Source: Sulfuricurvum sp. (GTDB lineage: Bacteria; Campylobacterota; Campylobacteria; Campylobacterales; Sulfurimonadaceae). From it: a stretch of 64,000 nt of DNA. This document shows, piece after piece, positions 27,344 through 37,196 of the stretch (the first letter of the stretch is position 1; every line of letters begins with the position of its first letter). The notes beneath the pieces were generated by a model. The model worked only from the letters and a program-made list of their open reading frames with translations, was not told the origin of the DNA and made no database searches. The position numbers and the translations under genes were made by a program. Location of the stretch: contig NZ_JAQTNN010000005.1 in NCBI RefSeq assembly GCF_028713855.1, positions 1 through 64,000 of the forward strand, given 5' to 3'.

Positions 27344-27475
27344 ATGATTCGTTTTTTGATGCTATCGGTATTGGCTGTTTTGATATTGGGCGGATGCACC
27401 GCAAAAGAATTTAACAGTGGTGTAGATGATGGTATAAATGATATTAAACGTGTTGTTCGCGGGACAAACAATTAG
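27344..27475 (+). CDS. Small lipoprotein
   Basis: A 43-residue protein starting at ATG 27344, six bases after TTAGGAGAC. The signal MIRFLMLSVLAVLILGGCTAK ends in a lipobox with Cys18, leaving a mature lipopeptide of only 26 residues (EFNSGVDDGINDIKRVVRG). Size and layout resemble entericidin-like lipoproteins, but no family match is claimed. A short inverted repeat CGGGAC/GTCCCG overlaps the stop. Confidence 0.6.
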   Translation: MIRFLMLSVLAVLILGGCTAKEFNSGVDDGINDIKRVVRGTNN

Positions 27476-27488
27476 TCCCGTAACGGAT

Positions 27489-27851
27489 TTAACACGCTAA
27501 TACTTCGATGCAATCTTCACCTTTTGGGACGAGACATAAAAAGCTATAGGTTTCGTCACCTAAGGTTTCATAACTATGGGGCACTCCCGCAGGGATCAAT
27601 AACACATCTCCCTTCCCCGCTTCAATCGTTTGATCACCTATTACAACTTTTGCCCGACCGCTGAGGACGTATTGCTCATGTTCAACGGTATTGGTATGCA
27701 AAGGCATATATCCGCCTGCATCGATAGTAAAGTTACGCATGGCAAAATGGGGAGATTCATCCGGAGACAGGAGCATTTTCATACTCACGCCACGACCGGC
27801 TTTTTGGGGAGTCGCATCAATGACATCGATTTGTTTGTGGAGAAACATCAT
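27489..27851 (-). CDS. Cupin-domain protein
   Basis: A 120-residue single-domain cupin. Motif 1 is PLHTNTVEHEQYVLSGRAKV (His, His, Glu ligands) and motif 2 is KGDVLLIPAGVPHSYE (His). It is probably a metal-binding small-molecule sensor or isomerase of unknown substrate. It is convergent with the small lipoprotein gene. The C-terminus (CIEVLAC) has two cysteines of unknown meaning. Confidence 0.85.
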   Translation of the reverse strand: MMFLHKQIDVIDATPQKAGRGVSMKMLLSPDESPHFAMRNFTIDAGGYMPLHTNTVEHEQYVLSGRAKVVIGDQTIEAGKGDVLLIPAGVPHSYETLGDETYSFLCLVPKGEDCIEVLAC

Positions 27852-27917
27852 AACCTCGTATTTTGTAAATACGGTAGGTTAGCATACTAAAAATATAGGG
27901 GAGTTAAAAAGATGAAC

Positions 27918-28103
27918 TCAATCTCGAAGATTGAGCCATGATGGAGGATTGTCGAAACTGAGTTCACTTTCGTGCCAGTCGGTTTTTTCACCGTTACGGG
28001 CGTGAAGTTGTCCGCCGATGAGAGTGTATTGTAACCCTGTGACGTTACTGGTAAGCTTTTTACCCTCTTTTAACGCTAATAGAACGGCTTCTTTGCTTTC
28101 CAT
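27918..28103 (-). CDS. Small conserved hypothetical protein
   Basis: A 61-residue soluble protein (starts MESKEAVLLALKEGKKLTS, ends PPSWLNLRD) with an AGGAACC-like site in front of its ATG. The start is weakly like small phage-type proteins that open with 'ALKEGKK', but no assignment is made. It lies downstream of the csp gene on the same strand, after a strong hairpin. Confidence 0.5.
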   Translation of the reverse strand: MESKEAVLLALKEGKKLTSNVTGLQYTLIGGQLHARNGEKTDWHESELSFDNPPSWLNLRD

Positions 28104-28165
28104 GTGGGTTCCTTTAAATCGGTTCGGAAAAACACCTGATGGTGCCTTAATAGAACGATAAAGGT

Positions 28166-28188
28166 GACAGGCAGAAAGACTGCCTGTC
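28166..28188 (-). terminator. Hairpin after the csp gene
   Basis: Nine-base arms GACAGGCAG (28166-28174) and CTGCCTGTC (28180-28188) enclose a five-base loop, starting eight bases after the csp stop. There is no long U tract afterwards (ACCTTTAT on the minus strand), so it may stabilise the 3' end rather than terminate strongly. Confidence 0.5.
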
Positions 28189-28195
28189 TGTGCAA

Positions 28196-28557
<362 letters not shown>

Positions 28558-28563
28558 GGAGTT

Positions 28564-28592
28564 ATTATACCTGAAAAAAAACTTAATAGCAA
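28564..28592 (-). promoter_or_regulatory. Probable sigma-70 promoter of csp
   Basis: On the minus strand TTGCTA (28592-28587) and TATAAT (28569-28564) are 17 bases apart, in the 203-base gap between dnaX and csp. Confidence 0.5.
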
Positions 28593-28617
28593 GGAAAGAT
28601 TTTATTCATGAGCCGTT

Positions 28618-30261
28618 TTATACTTTGGATTGCACAGTGATTTTTGTCGCTTCGAACAATTCGGCTGCTTTTTGGATCATCGGCTCTTTGAGAACATCGC
28701 TGCCGTCAAACTCTTTGACACTTGTTTCATCGCATTGGCTGACACAACTTCCTACACCGATTTCGGCCTCTTCGACCATGGATGCGGGTTCGTCACGTGC
28801 TTCGGAAATCGTCTCGGCGGCAAGCGATTTTTCAGGTTCAGCCACTGAGGTATTATCCACAGCTACGCTTTCAGCGGTTTTGGTACACGCATTGGATTTA
28901 ATCTGGGTATCGATGCCGTAAATCTCACGGACAAACTGTCGGATAATGCCGAAGCTGTTTTTGAGCAGTTCTTTTTCCTCTCCCTCCGCGCAGCTTTCCC
29001 AGGTGAGTGTATTATTATCGAAGGAGAGGAAGGTAACATTATTGTTAAAACAGATACCAAGCTCGACACTTCGGTCACTGATCCGCTCACACAGCTGTTC
29101 GTAAGGGGATTTTACAGCAGGCGGAGTAGGGGTGACATGGATGGTTGGAGCTTCCGTCACACTGATCGGTGTAGGAGCTTTTGTCGGTGCATGGGAGACA
29201 CGCGATTCGAGAGATTCGATCATCTCATCGATCTCTTTTATCTTGAGTGCTTCGATCATTTTAAAGAGAACAAGGCTCACGACAAATCCGCCGTCGGCAT
29301 TGATCGCAAAGAGAGTTTTTGCATCGCTGAGGATGCGGAAAAACCGCTCAATCACGAGGGGGCTGAAACGGTGATCCCCTTCATAGAGACGCTCTTTGAG
29401 ATAGGCGATAAGCTCATCCACCACCATTTCGGATTCATACGCTTCGAGTTCTTGAAGCATAGCGATTAAACTGTGCCGATCTTTCGCAAAAATGGCATCA
29501 AAAAGTCGGCTGATATAATCAGGATCGAGAAGCCCCAGCATATCGGCAACCGTTTTGACATCCACGAATCCTTTGGAATAGATGATGGCCTGATCCATGA
29601 GGGTCAAGGTATCACGCAGGCTTCCTGAACCGCTACGGGCTAGGATATCCAATGCTTCAGCTTGGTACTCGATGTTTTCCAGATGGAGGATATGGCTGAG
29701 GTGATGGACGATGTTCGGATGACTGATCCGTTTAAATCGAAAATGCTGCGTTCGGCTTAAAATGGTCGGTGGGAGTTTCAGCGGATCGGTGGTTGCTAGG
29801 ATGAATTTGACGTATTCCGGCGGTTCTTCGAGAGTTTTGAGGAGGGCATTATGTGCTTCTTTGGTAAGCATGTGAACTTCATCGATGATGAAAATTTTGA
29901 TCTTGGCACTGGCAGGGCGGTATTTGGTGTGTTCGATCAGATCGCGAATATCGTCGATTTTACGGCTGGAAGCGGCATCCATTTCGATGATGTCGATATG
30001 ACGCCCTTCATTTGCCATGACACAATGACTGCACACATCGCACGGGCTGGAAGTAGGGCCATTTTCACAAATCAGTGATTTGGCAAAAATCCGTGCGGTA
30101 GAAGTTTTACCCGATCCGCGAAGTCCTGAGAAAAGATAGGCGTGAGAGAGGCGTTTTGAATCGAGTGCGAGGGATAGGGTTTGGGAAATACTCTCCTGCC
30201 CGATGAGTTCTTCGAAACGTCGAGGACGGTATTTGAGTGCGAGTACTTCGGATGTGCCCAA
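28618..30261 (-). CDS. dnaX: DNA polymerase III subunits gamma/tau
   Basis: A 547-residue clamp-loader ATPase. The P-loop is FSGLRGSGKTSTARI (about residue 45-58), followed by the four-cysteine zinc site CENG...CDVCSHC, the Walker B IIDEVHMLT, the sensor 1 region ILATTDPLKLP, and GSGSLRDTLTLMDQA. The C-terminal 200 residues correspond to tau and contain an acidic low-complexity linker (about 430-520). I saw no obvious slippery sequence that would give a separate gamma. It is the third gene of rho-murI-dnaX, 57 bases after murI. Confidence 0.95.
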   Translation of the reverse strand: MGTSEVLALKYRPRRFEELIGQESISQTLSLALDSKRLSHAYLFSGLRGSGKTSTARIFAKSLICENGPTSSPCDVCSHCVMANEGRHIDIIEMDAASSRKIDDIRDLIEHTKYRPASAKIKIFIIDEVHMLTKEAHNALLKTLEEPPEYVKFILATTDPLKLPPTILSRTQHFRFKRISHPNIVHHLSHILHLENIEYQAEALDILARSGSGSLRDTLTLMDQAIIYSKGFVDVKTVADMLGLLDPDYISRLFDAIFAKDRHSLIAMLQELEAYESEMVVDELIAYLKERLYEGDHRFSPLVIERFFRILSDAKTLFAINADGGFVVSLVLFKMIEALKIKEIDEMIESLESRVSHAPTKAPTPISVTEAPTIHVTPTPPAVKSPYEQLCERISDRSVELGICFNNNVTFLSFDNNTLTWESCAEGEEKELLKNSFGIIRQFVREIYGIDTQIKSNACTKTAESVAVDNTSVAEPEKSLAAETISEARDEPASMVEEAEIGVGSCVSQCDETSVKEFDGSDVLKEPMIQKAAELFEATKITVQSKV

Positions 30262-30318
30262 TTGAGACCTCTTTGATTTTGTATAAGGGAGTTTACCGTG
30301 GATACGATAAATTTTAGA

Positions 30319-31065
30319 TTACAGTGACAGCCACTCTTTGGCAACGCGGCGTAACCCTTCGGGATTTTCAGAGGCAAAAAATTTGAGACTGGTATTCTCA
30401 AATCGCTTCGTAAAATCGTAGTGACTTTCCAGATATTCGACAATCGCTTCTCCCGAGTGGATGAGAGAGCTTTTTCCTTCGAAATAGTTATCAATCGCGC
30501 GGGCGACGAGAGGGAAGTGAGTACATCCTAGGATAATGGCATCGGGGGTTTTATCTAAGGAAGCGAAATAGTGATGCAAGGCACTCTGGAGCACTTCACC
30601 CTCATACAATCCCTCTTCTACAATAGGTACTAAAAGAGAGGTTGCAATGGCGCTGAGATTTTTGTATCCCAACTCGTGAAGACCTTTCTCGTAGGCACCT
30701 GATTTGACAGTTGCTTTGGTTCCGAGAATGAGGATATTGGCCTCGGTGGAAGGGATGGCATTTTTGAGTGCCAACACCCCCGGATCGACCACTCCGATAA
30801 CATCACAATCACTGTGAAGGCGCATTTCGTCGAGGGCATAGGCGCTGACGGTATTGCATGCGGTGATGAGTAAATCGATTTCAAAGTTTTTGAAAAATTC
30901 GAGGGCTTCGAGGGAGTAGCGGATAATGGTGTTTTGATCTTTGACCCCATAAGGGACGCGGGCGGTATCGCCGAAGTAGATAATCTCTTCGAAAAGTTTA
31001 TGCTCCAGCAGCGACTTGACGACGCTTAAGCCTCCGACACCGCTATCAAAGACGCCGACTCTCAT
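30319..31065 (-). CDS. murI: Glutamate racemase
   Basis: A 248-residue cofactor-independent enzyme making D-glutamate for peptidoglycan. The catalytic cysteines are Cys70 (ITACNTVSAY) and Cys181 (LGCTHFPL). The start GVFDSGVGGLSVV and the DTARVPYG segment are typical. Its ATG begins one base after the rho stop, so it is co-transcribed with and probably coupled to rho. Confidence 0.94.
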   Translation of the reverse strand: MRVGVFDSGVGGLSVVKSLLEHKLFEEIIYFGDTARVPYGVKDQNTIIRYSLEALEFFKNFEIDLLITACNTVSAYALDEMRLHSDCDVIGVVDPGVLALKNAIPSTEANILILGTKATVKSGAYEKGLHELGYKNLSAIATSLLVPIVEEGLYEGEVLQSALHHYFASLDKTPDAIILGCTHFPLVARAIDNYFEGKSSLIHSGEAIVEYLESHYDFTKRFENTSLKFFASENPEGLRRVAKEWLSL

Positions 31066-31066
31066 C

Positions 31067-32392
31067 TTATTTGCTTGACTCGTTCATGCTATCAAGAAAC
31101 TCGATATTCGATTTGCTTTTGAGCATGGTGTTGTAGAGGAAGCGGAGTGCTTCGACTTCGTCTTCTTGTTTATGCAGCATCGAGCGAAGGACAAATACTT
31201 TTTGCAAGACATCCGGTCCGAGGAGGAGTTCCTCTTTACGGGTTCCTGATTTGAGAATATCGATCGCAGGGAAAATACGGCGATCGGAGATTTTACGGCT
31301 GAGGACAATCTCGGAGTTACCGGTCCCTTTGAACTCTTCGAAAATGACTTCATCCATACGGCTTCCTGTATCGACAAGGGCCGTTGCGATGATCGTGAGA
31401 CTTCCGCCGTTTTCGATGTTACGTGCGGCACCGAAGAAACGTTTCGGTTTGTGCAAGGCATTGGCGTCAACCCCACCCGAGAGAACTTTTCCCGAACTCG
31501 GTGTGACGGTGTTATACGCACGTGCTAGACGAGTGATGGAGTCGAGGAGAATGACAACGTCTTTACCAAGTTCAACACGTCGTTTTGCCCGTTCGATGAC
31601 CATTTCGGCTACTTTAACGTGGTTTTTAGCCGGTTCATCAAAGGTGGAACTGTAGACTTCCCCTTTAACAGAGCGCTCCATATCGGTAACCTCTTCGGGA
31701 CGTTCATCGACGAGAAGAACCATCAACTCTACTTCAGGATGATTGTTGGTTACACCGTGAGCAATCTCTTTCATAAGTTCTGTTTTACCAGAGCGGGGAG
31801 GGGCAACAATAAGACCGCGCTGACCTTTACCGATTGGAGAGAACAAATCCATCATCCGTCCGGTCAATTTGGTCGGCTGGTATTCGAGTTTGAGCTGTTC
31901 GAGCGCATAAAGCGGGGTAAGGTTTTCAAAAAGAGGTCGTTTTTTAGACTCTTCCGGAGGGAGATAGTTGATCGCTTCGACTTTAAGGAGGGCATAGTAG
32001 CGCTCTTGGTCTTTGGGTGCACGTACCTGACCGGTAACGATATCCCCGTTACGCAGGGCGAAACGGCGAATCTGTGTACTGGAAACATAGGCATCATGAA
32101 GTGAATCGCTGAACCCTTGATCCACAGCACGTAAAAAGCCGTAACCGTCCTGCATAATTTCCAAAATACCCGTAAAGAGGATGAATCCCCCTTGCTGTAC
32201 TTGGGTTTTTAAGATTTCGAAAATCAAATCTTGACGTTTGAGTTCGTTAGGATCTTCGATGCTTAATGAGGTAGCAATCTCAAGAAGATCTTCAAGCTTT
32301 TTGGTACGTAGTGCTTCGATCGTGAACCCATCAACAGGGATGTGAGTACGATTTTTCGAGTTATTTCGAGGAGTTTTTGCGGTATCGCTCAT
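31067..32392 (-). CDS. rho: Transcription termination factor Rho
   Basis: A 441-residue hexameric RNA helicase. The cold-shock-like RNA-binding domain includes [14 protein letters not shown] and [12 protein letters not shown]. The P-loop is [19 protein letters not shown], followed by [14 protein letters not shown], and the secondary RNA-binding loops are [14 protein letters not shown] and [14 protein letters not shown]. The N-terminal extension of about 40 residues is basic and polar. It is first in rho-murI-dnaX and divergent from a chemoreceptor gene. Confidence 0.96.
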   Translation of the reverse strand: MSDTAKTPRNNSKNRTHIPVDGFTIEALRTKKLEDLLEIATSLSIEDPNELKRQDLIFEILKTQVQQGGFILFTGILEIMQDGYGFLRAVDQGFSDSLHDAYVSSTQIRRFALRNGDIVTGQVRAPKDQERYYALLKVEAINYLPPEESKKRPLFENLTPLYALEQLKLEYQPTKLTGRMMDLFSPIGKGQRGLIVAPPRSGKTELMKEIAHGVTNNHPEVELMVLLVDERPEEVTDMERSVKGEVYSSTFDEPAKNHVKVAEMVIERAKRRVELGKDVVILLDSITRLARAYNTVTPSSGKVLSGGVDANALHKPKRFFGAARNIENGGSLTIIATALVDTGSRMDEVIFEEFKGTGNSEIVLSRKISDRRIFPAIDILKSGTRKEELLLGPDVLQKVFVLRSMLHKQEDEVEALRFLYNTMLKSKSNIEFLDSMNESSK

Positions 32393-32475
32393 GCGTGGAA
32401 TGCCTTAAAGTGTGTGGATTTAATCGGCGAGTACTAGGTGAGATGTCATTGACAGGTCATGGTATTTGTTCCGAC

Positions 32476-32505
32476 ATTATAAACTATCGAGAAGCAGGTT
32501 GTCAA
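32476..32505 (-). promoter_or_regulatory. Strong sigma-70 promoter of rho-murI-dnaX
   Basis: On the minus strand a perfect TTGACA (32505-32500) and TATAAT (32481-32476) are 18 bases apart. The leader to the rho ATG is about 80 bases, long enough for Rho autoregulation, which is known in other bacteria and is inferred here. Confidence 0.7.
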
Positions 32506-32627
32506 GAAAACTTTCTTATAGCCTCTTTCAGTAACGGTTCAGCAAGTATAAGGAAATATATTAGATAAATTTATTATTCAAATTTTTATTGTTGTGTAAT
32601 ATTACTTTAATGAAGCAAGGACGTTGG

Positions 32628-34253
32628 ATGGGGTGGGTATATAATTTTTCGATAAAAACAATTTTAAAAGTGGTAATGTCTGTTATCGGGTTGTTATTGA
32701 TTGTAAACACGGTTATTGAATACAAGTTTTCAAAAGATGTTGACAGCATGCTGCAAACCCAAAGTCAAGAAAGTATCCCTCAGGCAATTGATTATATCAA
32801 CCTCAAAATTAATGTTATCCAAATCCAACAGTGGCTTACGGATATCTCAGCGACACGGGGAGCCAAAGGATATGATGACGGGTTTGGCGAAGCAGAAAAG
32901 TATTACCAAAACGCCAATGCCATTATAGAAAAACTATTGGTTCAGTATCAAAATAATCCTAAGAAAAAAGAAGAAATTACACAATTCAAAAATGATTTGG
33001 ATGATTATTATGCGGTAAGCAAAAAGATGGCAGAGGCTTATGTTTCAGGAGGCCCAGAGCAGGGAAATGCGTTGATGGGCAAAGTGGATCCTTATGCGGA
33101 AGCATTGTCTAAACGTTTGGACTCGTGGAGCGATGAATATATCAAAGAGGTTGAAGAGAGCTCTAAAAACATCGCAGAATACAACGCTTCAGCAAAATTT
33201 TGGGTATTGCTTTTGTCTATTATATTGTTTGTGGTTGTTATGGTCAGTTTTGGTGTTGTTGCACTTATTTTGGAAGGTGTAAAGCATCTTATTACTCGGA
33301 TCGGTTATTTGGATCAATTGGATTTAAGCAAATCACAGTCTATGAACGGGAAAAATGAAATTGCTTTTATTGCCTCTCATCTTGAAAGTTTACGATGTAA
33401 ACTCAGCAGCGTTATCGGTCATGCGAAAGATACTTCGAATGAAAATGCGTCGGTTGCACATGAACTTTCCGTTACTTCACTGCGTGTAGGAAAAACCGTG
33501 GAAGAGACGGTTGATGTTATTAACCAAGTAGTGCGTAAAGTGGAAGCGATCCATTCCGATACACAAAATATTATTGATAAAGCACAACAAAATAAAATGG
33601 AAATTATAGATGCCGGTAATGCACTTAGCGTAACTGCTTCAAAAATTACGGCATTGACGGCACAGGTACAAAAAAGTTCGCAAACTGAGAATGATATGGC
33701 GATTCGTATTCAGCAGTTAAGTAACGATACAAAGCAGGTAAAAGAAGTGCTCGGAATCATTTCCGATATTGCTGATCAGACGAATCTGCTTGCTCTTAAT
33801 GCTGCGATTGAAGCAGCTCGAGCCGGAGAACATGGTCGCGGCTTTGCCGTTGTAGCGGATGAAGTACGTAAATTGGCTGAGCGTACTCAGAAGAGCTTGG
33901 TTGAAATCCAAACCACGATTAATATTATTGTTCAGGCTATTATGGAAACAAGTGAAGAGATGAATCAAAGTTCAAAAAATATGTATCAACTAGCTACTAT
34001 TTCGGATGAAGCTGAAGGTGAAATTGAACGAGCTTCTTCCAGTATGCTTACCGCAACACACACCACACAAGAGACTGTTTCCATTATCAGTCACACGGTT
34101 GAGATGATTGCAACAATCAATAAAGAAATCCAGCAGATTGATATGTTGAGCAGTTCCAACGCCCGCAGTGTTGAAGAAATTGCTGCCGCAGCAGATCATC
34201 TTCATGTTATGACTGAAAATTTAAATACCCGCTTGAATGAATTTAAAGACTAA
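32628..34253 (+). CDS. Methyl-accepting chemotaxis protein
   Basis: A 541-residue transmembrane chemoreceptor. Membrane helices are at about 8-30 and 188-212, bounding a helical periplasmic sensor of about 155 residues. A degenerate HAMP-like linker follows. The cytoplasmic signalling tip is [35 protein letters not shown]. There is no C-terminal pentapeptide. ATG 32628 follows AAGGACG; earlier in-frame ATGs lack such a site. The ligand is unknown. The cheVAW genes that would receive its signal are 16 kb away. Confidence 0.92.
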   Translation: MGWVYNFSIKTILKVVMSVIGLLLIVNTVIEYKFSKDVDSMLQTQSQESIPQAIDYINLKINVIQIQQWLTDISATRGAKGYDDGFGEAEKYYQNANAIIEKLLVQYQNNPKKKEEITQFKNDLDDYYAVSKKMAEAYVSGGPEQGNALMGKVDPYAEALSKRLDSWSDEYIKEVEESSKNIAEYNASAKFWVLLLSIILFVVVMVSFGVVALILEGVKHLITRIGYLDQLDLSKSQSMNGKNEIAFIASHLESLRCKLSSVIGHAKDTSNENASVAHELSVTSLRVGKTVEETVDVINQVVRKVEAIHSDTQNIIDKAQQNKMEIIDAGNALSVTASKITALTAQVQKSSQTENDMAIRIQQLSNDTKQVKEVLGIISDIADQTNLLALNAAIEAARAGEHGRGFAVVADEVRKLAERTQKSLVEIQTTINIIVQAIMETSEEMNQSSKNMYQLATISDEAEGEIERASSSMLTATHTTQETVSIISHTVEMIATINKEIQQIDMLSSSNARSVEEIAAAADHLHVMTENLNTRLNEFKD

Positions 34254-34346
34254 GCAGCTCTTGTATTTTATCGTATGGATCGAGTTGTGAACGATTTTTG
34301 CTAGAAGTGTTAATGAAGAAAAATAAACATATTTAAAAGGTTCAGC

Positions 34347-35153
34347 TTGTTCGATTTTTTTAAAAAGCAAACCGAAGTAACTCCCGCAGTTGAAGCGGTG
34401 GTAGAGACTCCCAGAGATTTTACCAACTCGATCGGGATGGAGTTTCTCTATATCGATGGCGGAGAATTTACGATGGGGCGCAATCCGCAATATAATGAAG
34501 GCGGCGATGTCGAATCACCTGCGCATCCGGTGAAAGTGGGTGGCTTTTGGATCGCCAAATATCCTGTAACACAGGAACAATATTTCAAACTTACCCGAGT
34601 CAATCCTTCTTATTTTAAAAATGACAAGGTGGAAGAGGAGAGTTCCCGCCGTCATCCGGTGGAACAGGTGAGCTGGTTTGATGCCAAAGCTTTTGTGGAG
34701 CTTCTCAACCGATATGAGGGGAAAACACGATTTTATGCTCTTCCGAGCGAAGCGCAGTGGGAATACGTTGTTAAAGCGGGAGGAAATACCCGTTTCACCT
34801 TCGGCGATTCGGAAGCACTGCTTGATGATTACGCGATTTATGAATACAGTTCAAACGGAAGAACGGCGGTTGTTGACAATAAAACCCCTAACCGTTTAGG
34901 GGTTCACGGGTTACTCGGCAATATATGGGAGTGGTGTGAAGATGACTTTTTTGCCAACTATAACGGTGCGCCGAGTGATGGACGACCTCGTATCGGCGGA
35001 GCCGAGGGAGAATCGTTTAAAGTTCGCCGCGGCGGAAGTTATAAAACCGGTTATTTATGTTTAAGAAGTGCATTTCGGGGATATTCGCGTCCTGATTTGA
35101 CCGCTAATGATATCGGATTTCGTCTGGTTATCAACGGTGATCCTCTGAAGTAA
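34347..35153 (+). CDS. Formylglycine-generating-enzyme-like (SUMF1) domain protein
   Basis: A 268-residue protein. After a short polar N-terminus, residues 25-265 are a complete FGE-sulfatase fold: EFLYIDGGEFTMG, KYPVTQEQYFKLT, HPVEQVSWFDAKAFVELLN, LPSEAQWEYVVKAG, GLLGNIWEWCEDDF and RRGGSY. In true FGE two cysteines follow RGGS. Here only the second position has one (YLCLRSAFRG), so oxygenase activity is unlikely. The start is TTG 34347, with AAAAGG upstream. There is no signal peptide. A repeat follows the gene. Confidence 0.87.
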   Translation: MFDFFKKQTEVTPAVEAVVETPRDFTNSIGMEFLYIDGGEFTMGRNPQYNEGGDVESPAHPVKVGGFWIAKYPVTQEQYFKLTRVNPSYFKNDKVEEESSRRHPVEQVSWFDAKAFVELLNRYEGKTRFYALPSEAQWEYVVKAGGNTRFTFGDSEALLDDYAIYEYSSNGRTAVVDNKTPNRLGVHGLLGNIWEWCEDDFFANYNGAPSDGRPRIGGAEGESFKVRRGGSYKTGYLCLRSAFRGYSRPDLTANDIGFRLVINGDPLK

Positions 35154-35169
35154 AAAAAGTTATTAAAAC

Positions 35170-35249
35170 GTTCCGAGAATAAAATCCTCGAAACTACGCT
35201 AACGCTATGTTTCCTTCGGCAGGAAGCCCACGCGCAGATGGACGCGCTA
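35170..35249 (+). repeat. Dispersed intergenic stem-loop repeat, copy 3 (long form)
   Basis: Arms GTTCCGAG (35170-35177) and CTCGAAAC (35187-35194) pair with one mismatch around loop AATAAAATC, then TACGCTAACGCTATG. A second block at about 35210-35232 repeats the CGGC...AAGCCCACGCGCAG segment of copy 2. It ends at the stop of the convergent YchJ-like gene. Confidence 0.78.
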
Positions 35250-35645
35250 TAAAAATTCACCATCTACGTATAGCCATTTTCCCTCAACTTTTAAAAAGCG
35301 GCTTTTCTCTTTGAGAATACCGTGATCTAACATCGCTTCAAACGTGACAAATGCCTCTTCCTTCCCATCGATAAATTCACTGATTTTTAATCCTAAAAAC
35401 TGAGTATTGTGAAAGAACTCTAGAATACTTTTTCTCCATATCTCTTTATCTTCTGTGTAATCAGGATTGTTCGGATGGGTCGTTGCCATAATATAATCGG
35501 CTAATCCCAATGCATATGCGCTGTAGCGTGAGCACATGAGTTTTTGAGCATTAGAAGGAAGAACCCCTCGGTGATAGGGGAAACAGCAGTTTTTATATTT
35601 TTCGCCGCTATGGCAAGGACAAGGCGAATTTACAGATATTTTCAT
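35247..35645 (-). CDS. YchJ-like protein with SEC-C motif
   Basis: A 132-residue protein starting with the zinc-binding SEC-C motif (SPCPCHSGEKYKNCCFPYH). A YchJ-type cystatin-like domain follows (LMCSRYSAYALGLADYIMATTHP, then VTFEAMLDH and WLYVDGEFL). The SEC-C motif can bind proteins or RNA in other contexts; the role of YchJ is unknown. It is convergent with the FGE-like gene. Confidence 0.88.
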   Translation of the reverse strand: MKISVNSPCPCHSGEKYKNCCFPYHRGVLPSNAQKLMCSRYSAYALGLADYIMATTHPNNPDYTEDKEIWRKSILEFFHNTQFLGLKISEFIDGKEEAFVTFEAMLDHGILKEKSRFLKVEGKWLYVDGEFL

Positions 35646-35779
35646 GATGTCATAATAGTGAACCGTTTCTTGAAAATTGCTTATTATAAATAATTTTTGT
35701 TAATAAGGATTGAATAAGCGTGAAGCGAGTACTCTACTTTATTGAAGATAACTCATCCGAACAAAAGAGGAGGGGCAAG

Positions 35780-36214
35780 ATGTCCTATTTTATCTGGCTC
35801 ATGTTAGCGGTTGCGGCATTTGTGGTGGAGATGACATTACCGACTTTTTTTGCTTTATTCGCAGGCATCGGCTTTATTTTTGCAGCATCAGCCGCTTTTT
35901 TCTTTCCCGAATCGCTTGTGCTCCAGTTGGTTATTGCCTCGGTTTTCATGGTTATTGGAGCGATAATATTTAAAAAACGGGGTTTCGGAGATGATCCGCG
36001 CGACGCGGTTGGAACACACAACGAATTTATAGGGATTGCCGGAACTGTAAAAACAGCGTTATCTCCTCACCAAGAGGGAGAAGTGGAATTGTATGAAGCG
36101 ATTGTAGGGAGCCGTCACTGGCCGGCTGTTTCAGAAGATAATGAGATTGATGAGGGTACAGAAATACGGGTAGTGAAGCTCAATGGCAATACTTTGATCG
36201 TTGAAAAAAGCTAA
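35780..36214 (+). CDS. NfeD-family membrane protein
   Basis: A 144-residue protein with two or three membrane helices (about 3-70) and a C-terminal OB-fold domain (GIAGTVKTALSPHQEGEVEL through TEIRVVKLNGNTLIVEK), the short NfeD type. It sits 12 bases before an SPFH gene, the standard NfeD-stomatin pairing, and probably anchors or modulates it. ATG 35780 follows GGAGGGG. A longer in-frame start adds 20 polar residues in front of the first helix without support. Confidence 0.88.
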   Translation: MSYFIWLMLAVAAFVVEMTLPTFFALFAGIGFIFAASAAFFFPESLVLQLVIASVFMVIGAIIFKKRGFGDDPRDAVGTHNEFIGIAGTVKTALSPHQEGEVELYEAIVGSRHWPAVSEDNEIDEGTEIRVVKLNGNTLIVEKS

Positions 36215-36226
36215 GAAGGGATTTCT

Positions 36227-37144
36227 ATGGATACAAGTATTATTTTTTCGCTGGTACTGGTTGTTGCGGCGATTTATAGTCTTTCGCAAATGGTTCGAAT
36301 CGTTCCTCAAGGGGAGGAATGGGTCGTCGAGAGGCTGGGTAAATACCATACGACCCTTTTACCGGGTCTCCATTTATTGATACCTATCGTCGATATTGTG
36401 GCCTATAAGATTGTGACGAAAGAGCTGATCCAGCAGACGCGCGAGCAAGAGGTCATCACTAAAGACAATGCCGTCGTCATTATTAGTGCGGTGGTTTTTT
36501 ACCGCGTTACCGATCCAGGGAAAGCGTCCTATTCGATCAGCAATTTTGAGAGTGCCGTTGCGAATATGACGACAACGACATTGCGCGCCGTTATCGGGGG
36601 GATGACGCTGAACGCTTCACTTTCTCAGCGTGATGTCATTAAAGCGGAGGTTGCGGAAAAAATCCGTGATTCGCTGAGCGGATGGGGACTGACTCTGGGT
36701 AATCTGGAAGTTCAGGATATCCGTCCGAGTCCGAATTTGCAAGAAGCAATGGAACGGCAAGCGGCAGCCGATCGTGAGCGTGAAGCGGCAATATTGATCG
36801 CTGACGGACAAAAGCGGGCTGCCATCGCCAAAGCGGAAGGGTTAAGAGAGTCGATGATTCTCGAAGCACAGGGAAGACTGGAATCGGCAAAACTGGATGC
36901 ACAAGCCAAAGTGGAACTGGCCGAAGGGGATCGAAAGTCCATGGGCCTGATCGCTGAAGGGATCACCGCAGGGGAGGCGGCACCTCATTTCCTCCTCGCA
37001 CAACACTATATCAATAGTGTCAAAAAACTGAGCGAATCGGGCAATTCAAAGGTAGTCTTTATGCCTGCCGACTGGCAGCAAAGTCTTGCCGGTGCAGTAG
37101 GAGCACTGGGATATTTGGGAACGTCACTTGGGGATAAAAAGTAG
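36227..37144 (+). CDS. SPFH/stomatin-like membrane protein (QmcA type)
   Basis: A 305-residue protein with an N-terminal membrane helix, then the band-7 domain: IVPQGEEWVVERLGKYHTTL, AVVFYRVTDPGKASY, LRAVIGGMTL. A charged Ala/Glu-rich helix follows (REREAAILIADGQKRAAIAKAEGLRE), and a C-terminal hydrophobic end. Such proteins form large membrane-bound oligomers that organise membrane domains and regulate FtsH-type proteases. Paired with the NfeD gene upstream. Confidence 0.93.
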   Translation: MDTSIIFSLVLVVAAIYSLSQMVRIVPQGEEWVVERLGKYHTTLLPGLHLLIPIVDIVAYKIVTKELIQQTREQEVITKDNAVVIISAVVFYRVTDPGKASYSISNFESAVANMTTTTLRAVIGGMTLNASLSQRDVIKAEVAEKIRDSLSGWGLTLGNLEVQDIRPSPNLQEAMERQAAADREREAAILIADGQKRAAIAKAEGLRESMILEAQGRLESAKLDAQAKVELAEGDRKSMGLIAEGITAGEAAPHFLLAQHYINSVKKLSESGNSKVVFMPADWQQSLAGAVGALGYLGTSLGDKK

Positions 37145-37166
37145 GGCAATTTGCCAACTTTTTTAG
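37136..37166 (+). terminator. Probable intrinsic terminator after nfeD-SPFH
   Basis: AAAAAGT (37136-37142) pairs with ACTTTTT, and GGCA with TGCC, around a short loop with a small internal bulge. A run of T residues ends the structure. It overlaps the SPFH stop codon. Confidence 0.5.
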
Positions 37167-37196
37167 CTCTTAGGGGTGATTGGCTATAATCACTTT

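Noticed and set aside
28618-30261. A programmed frameshift site in dnaX giving gamma
   Set aside because: I saw no A-run slippery heptamer followed by a stable hairpin in the relevant region, so only the full-length product is annotated.
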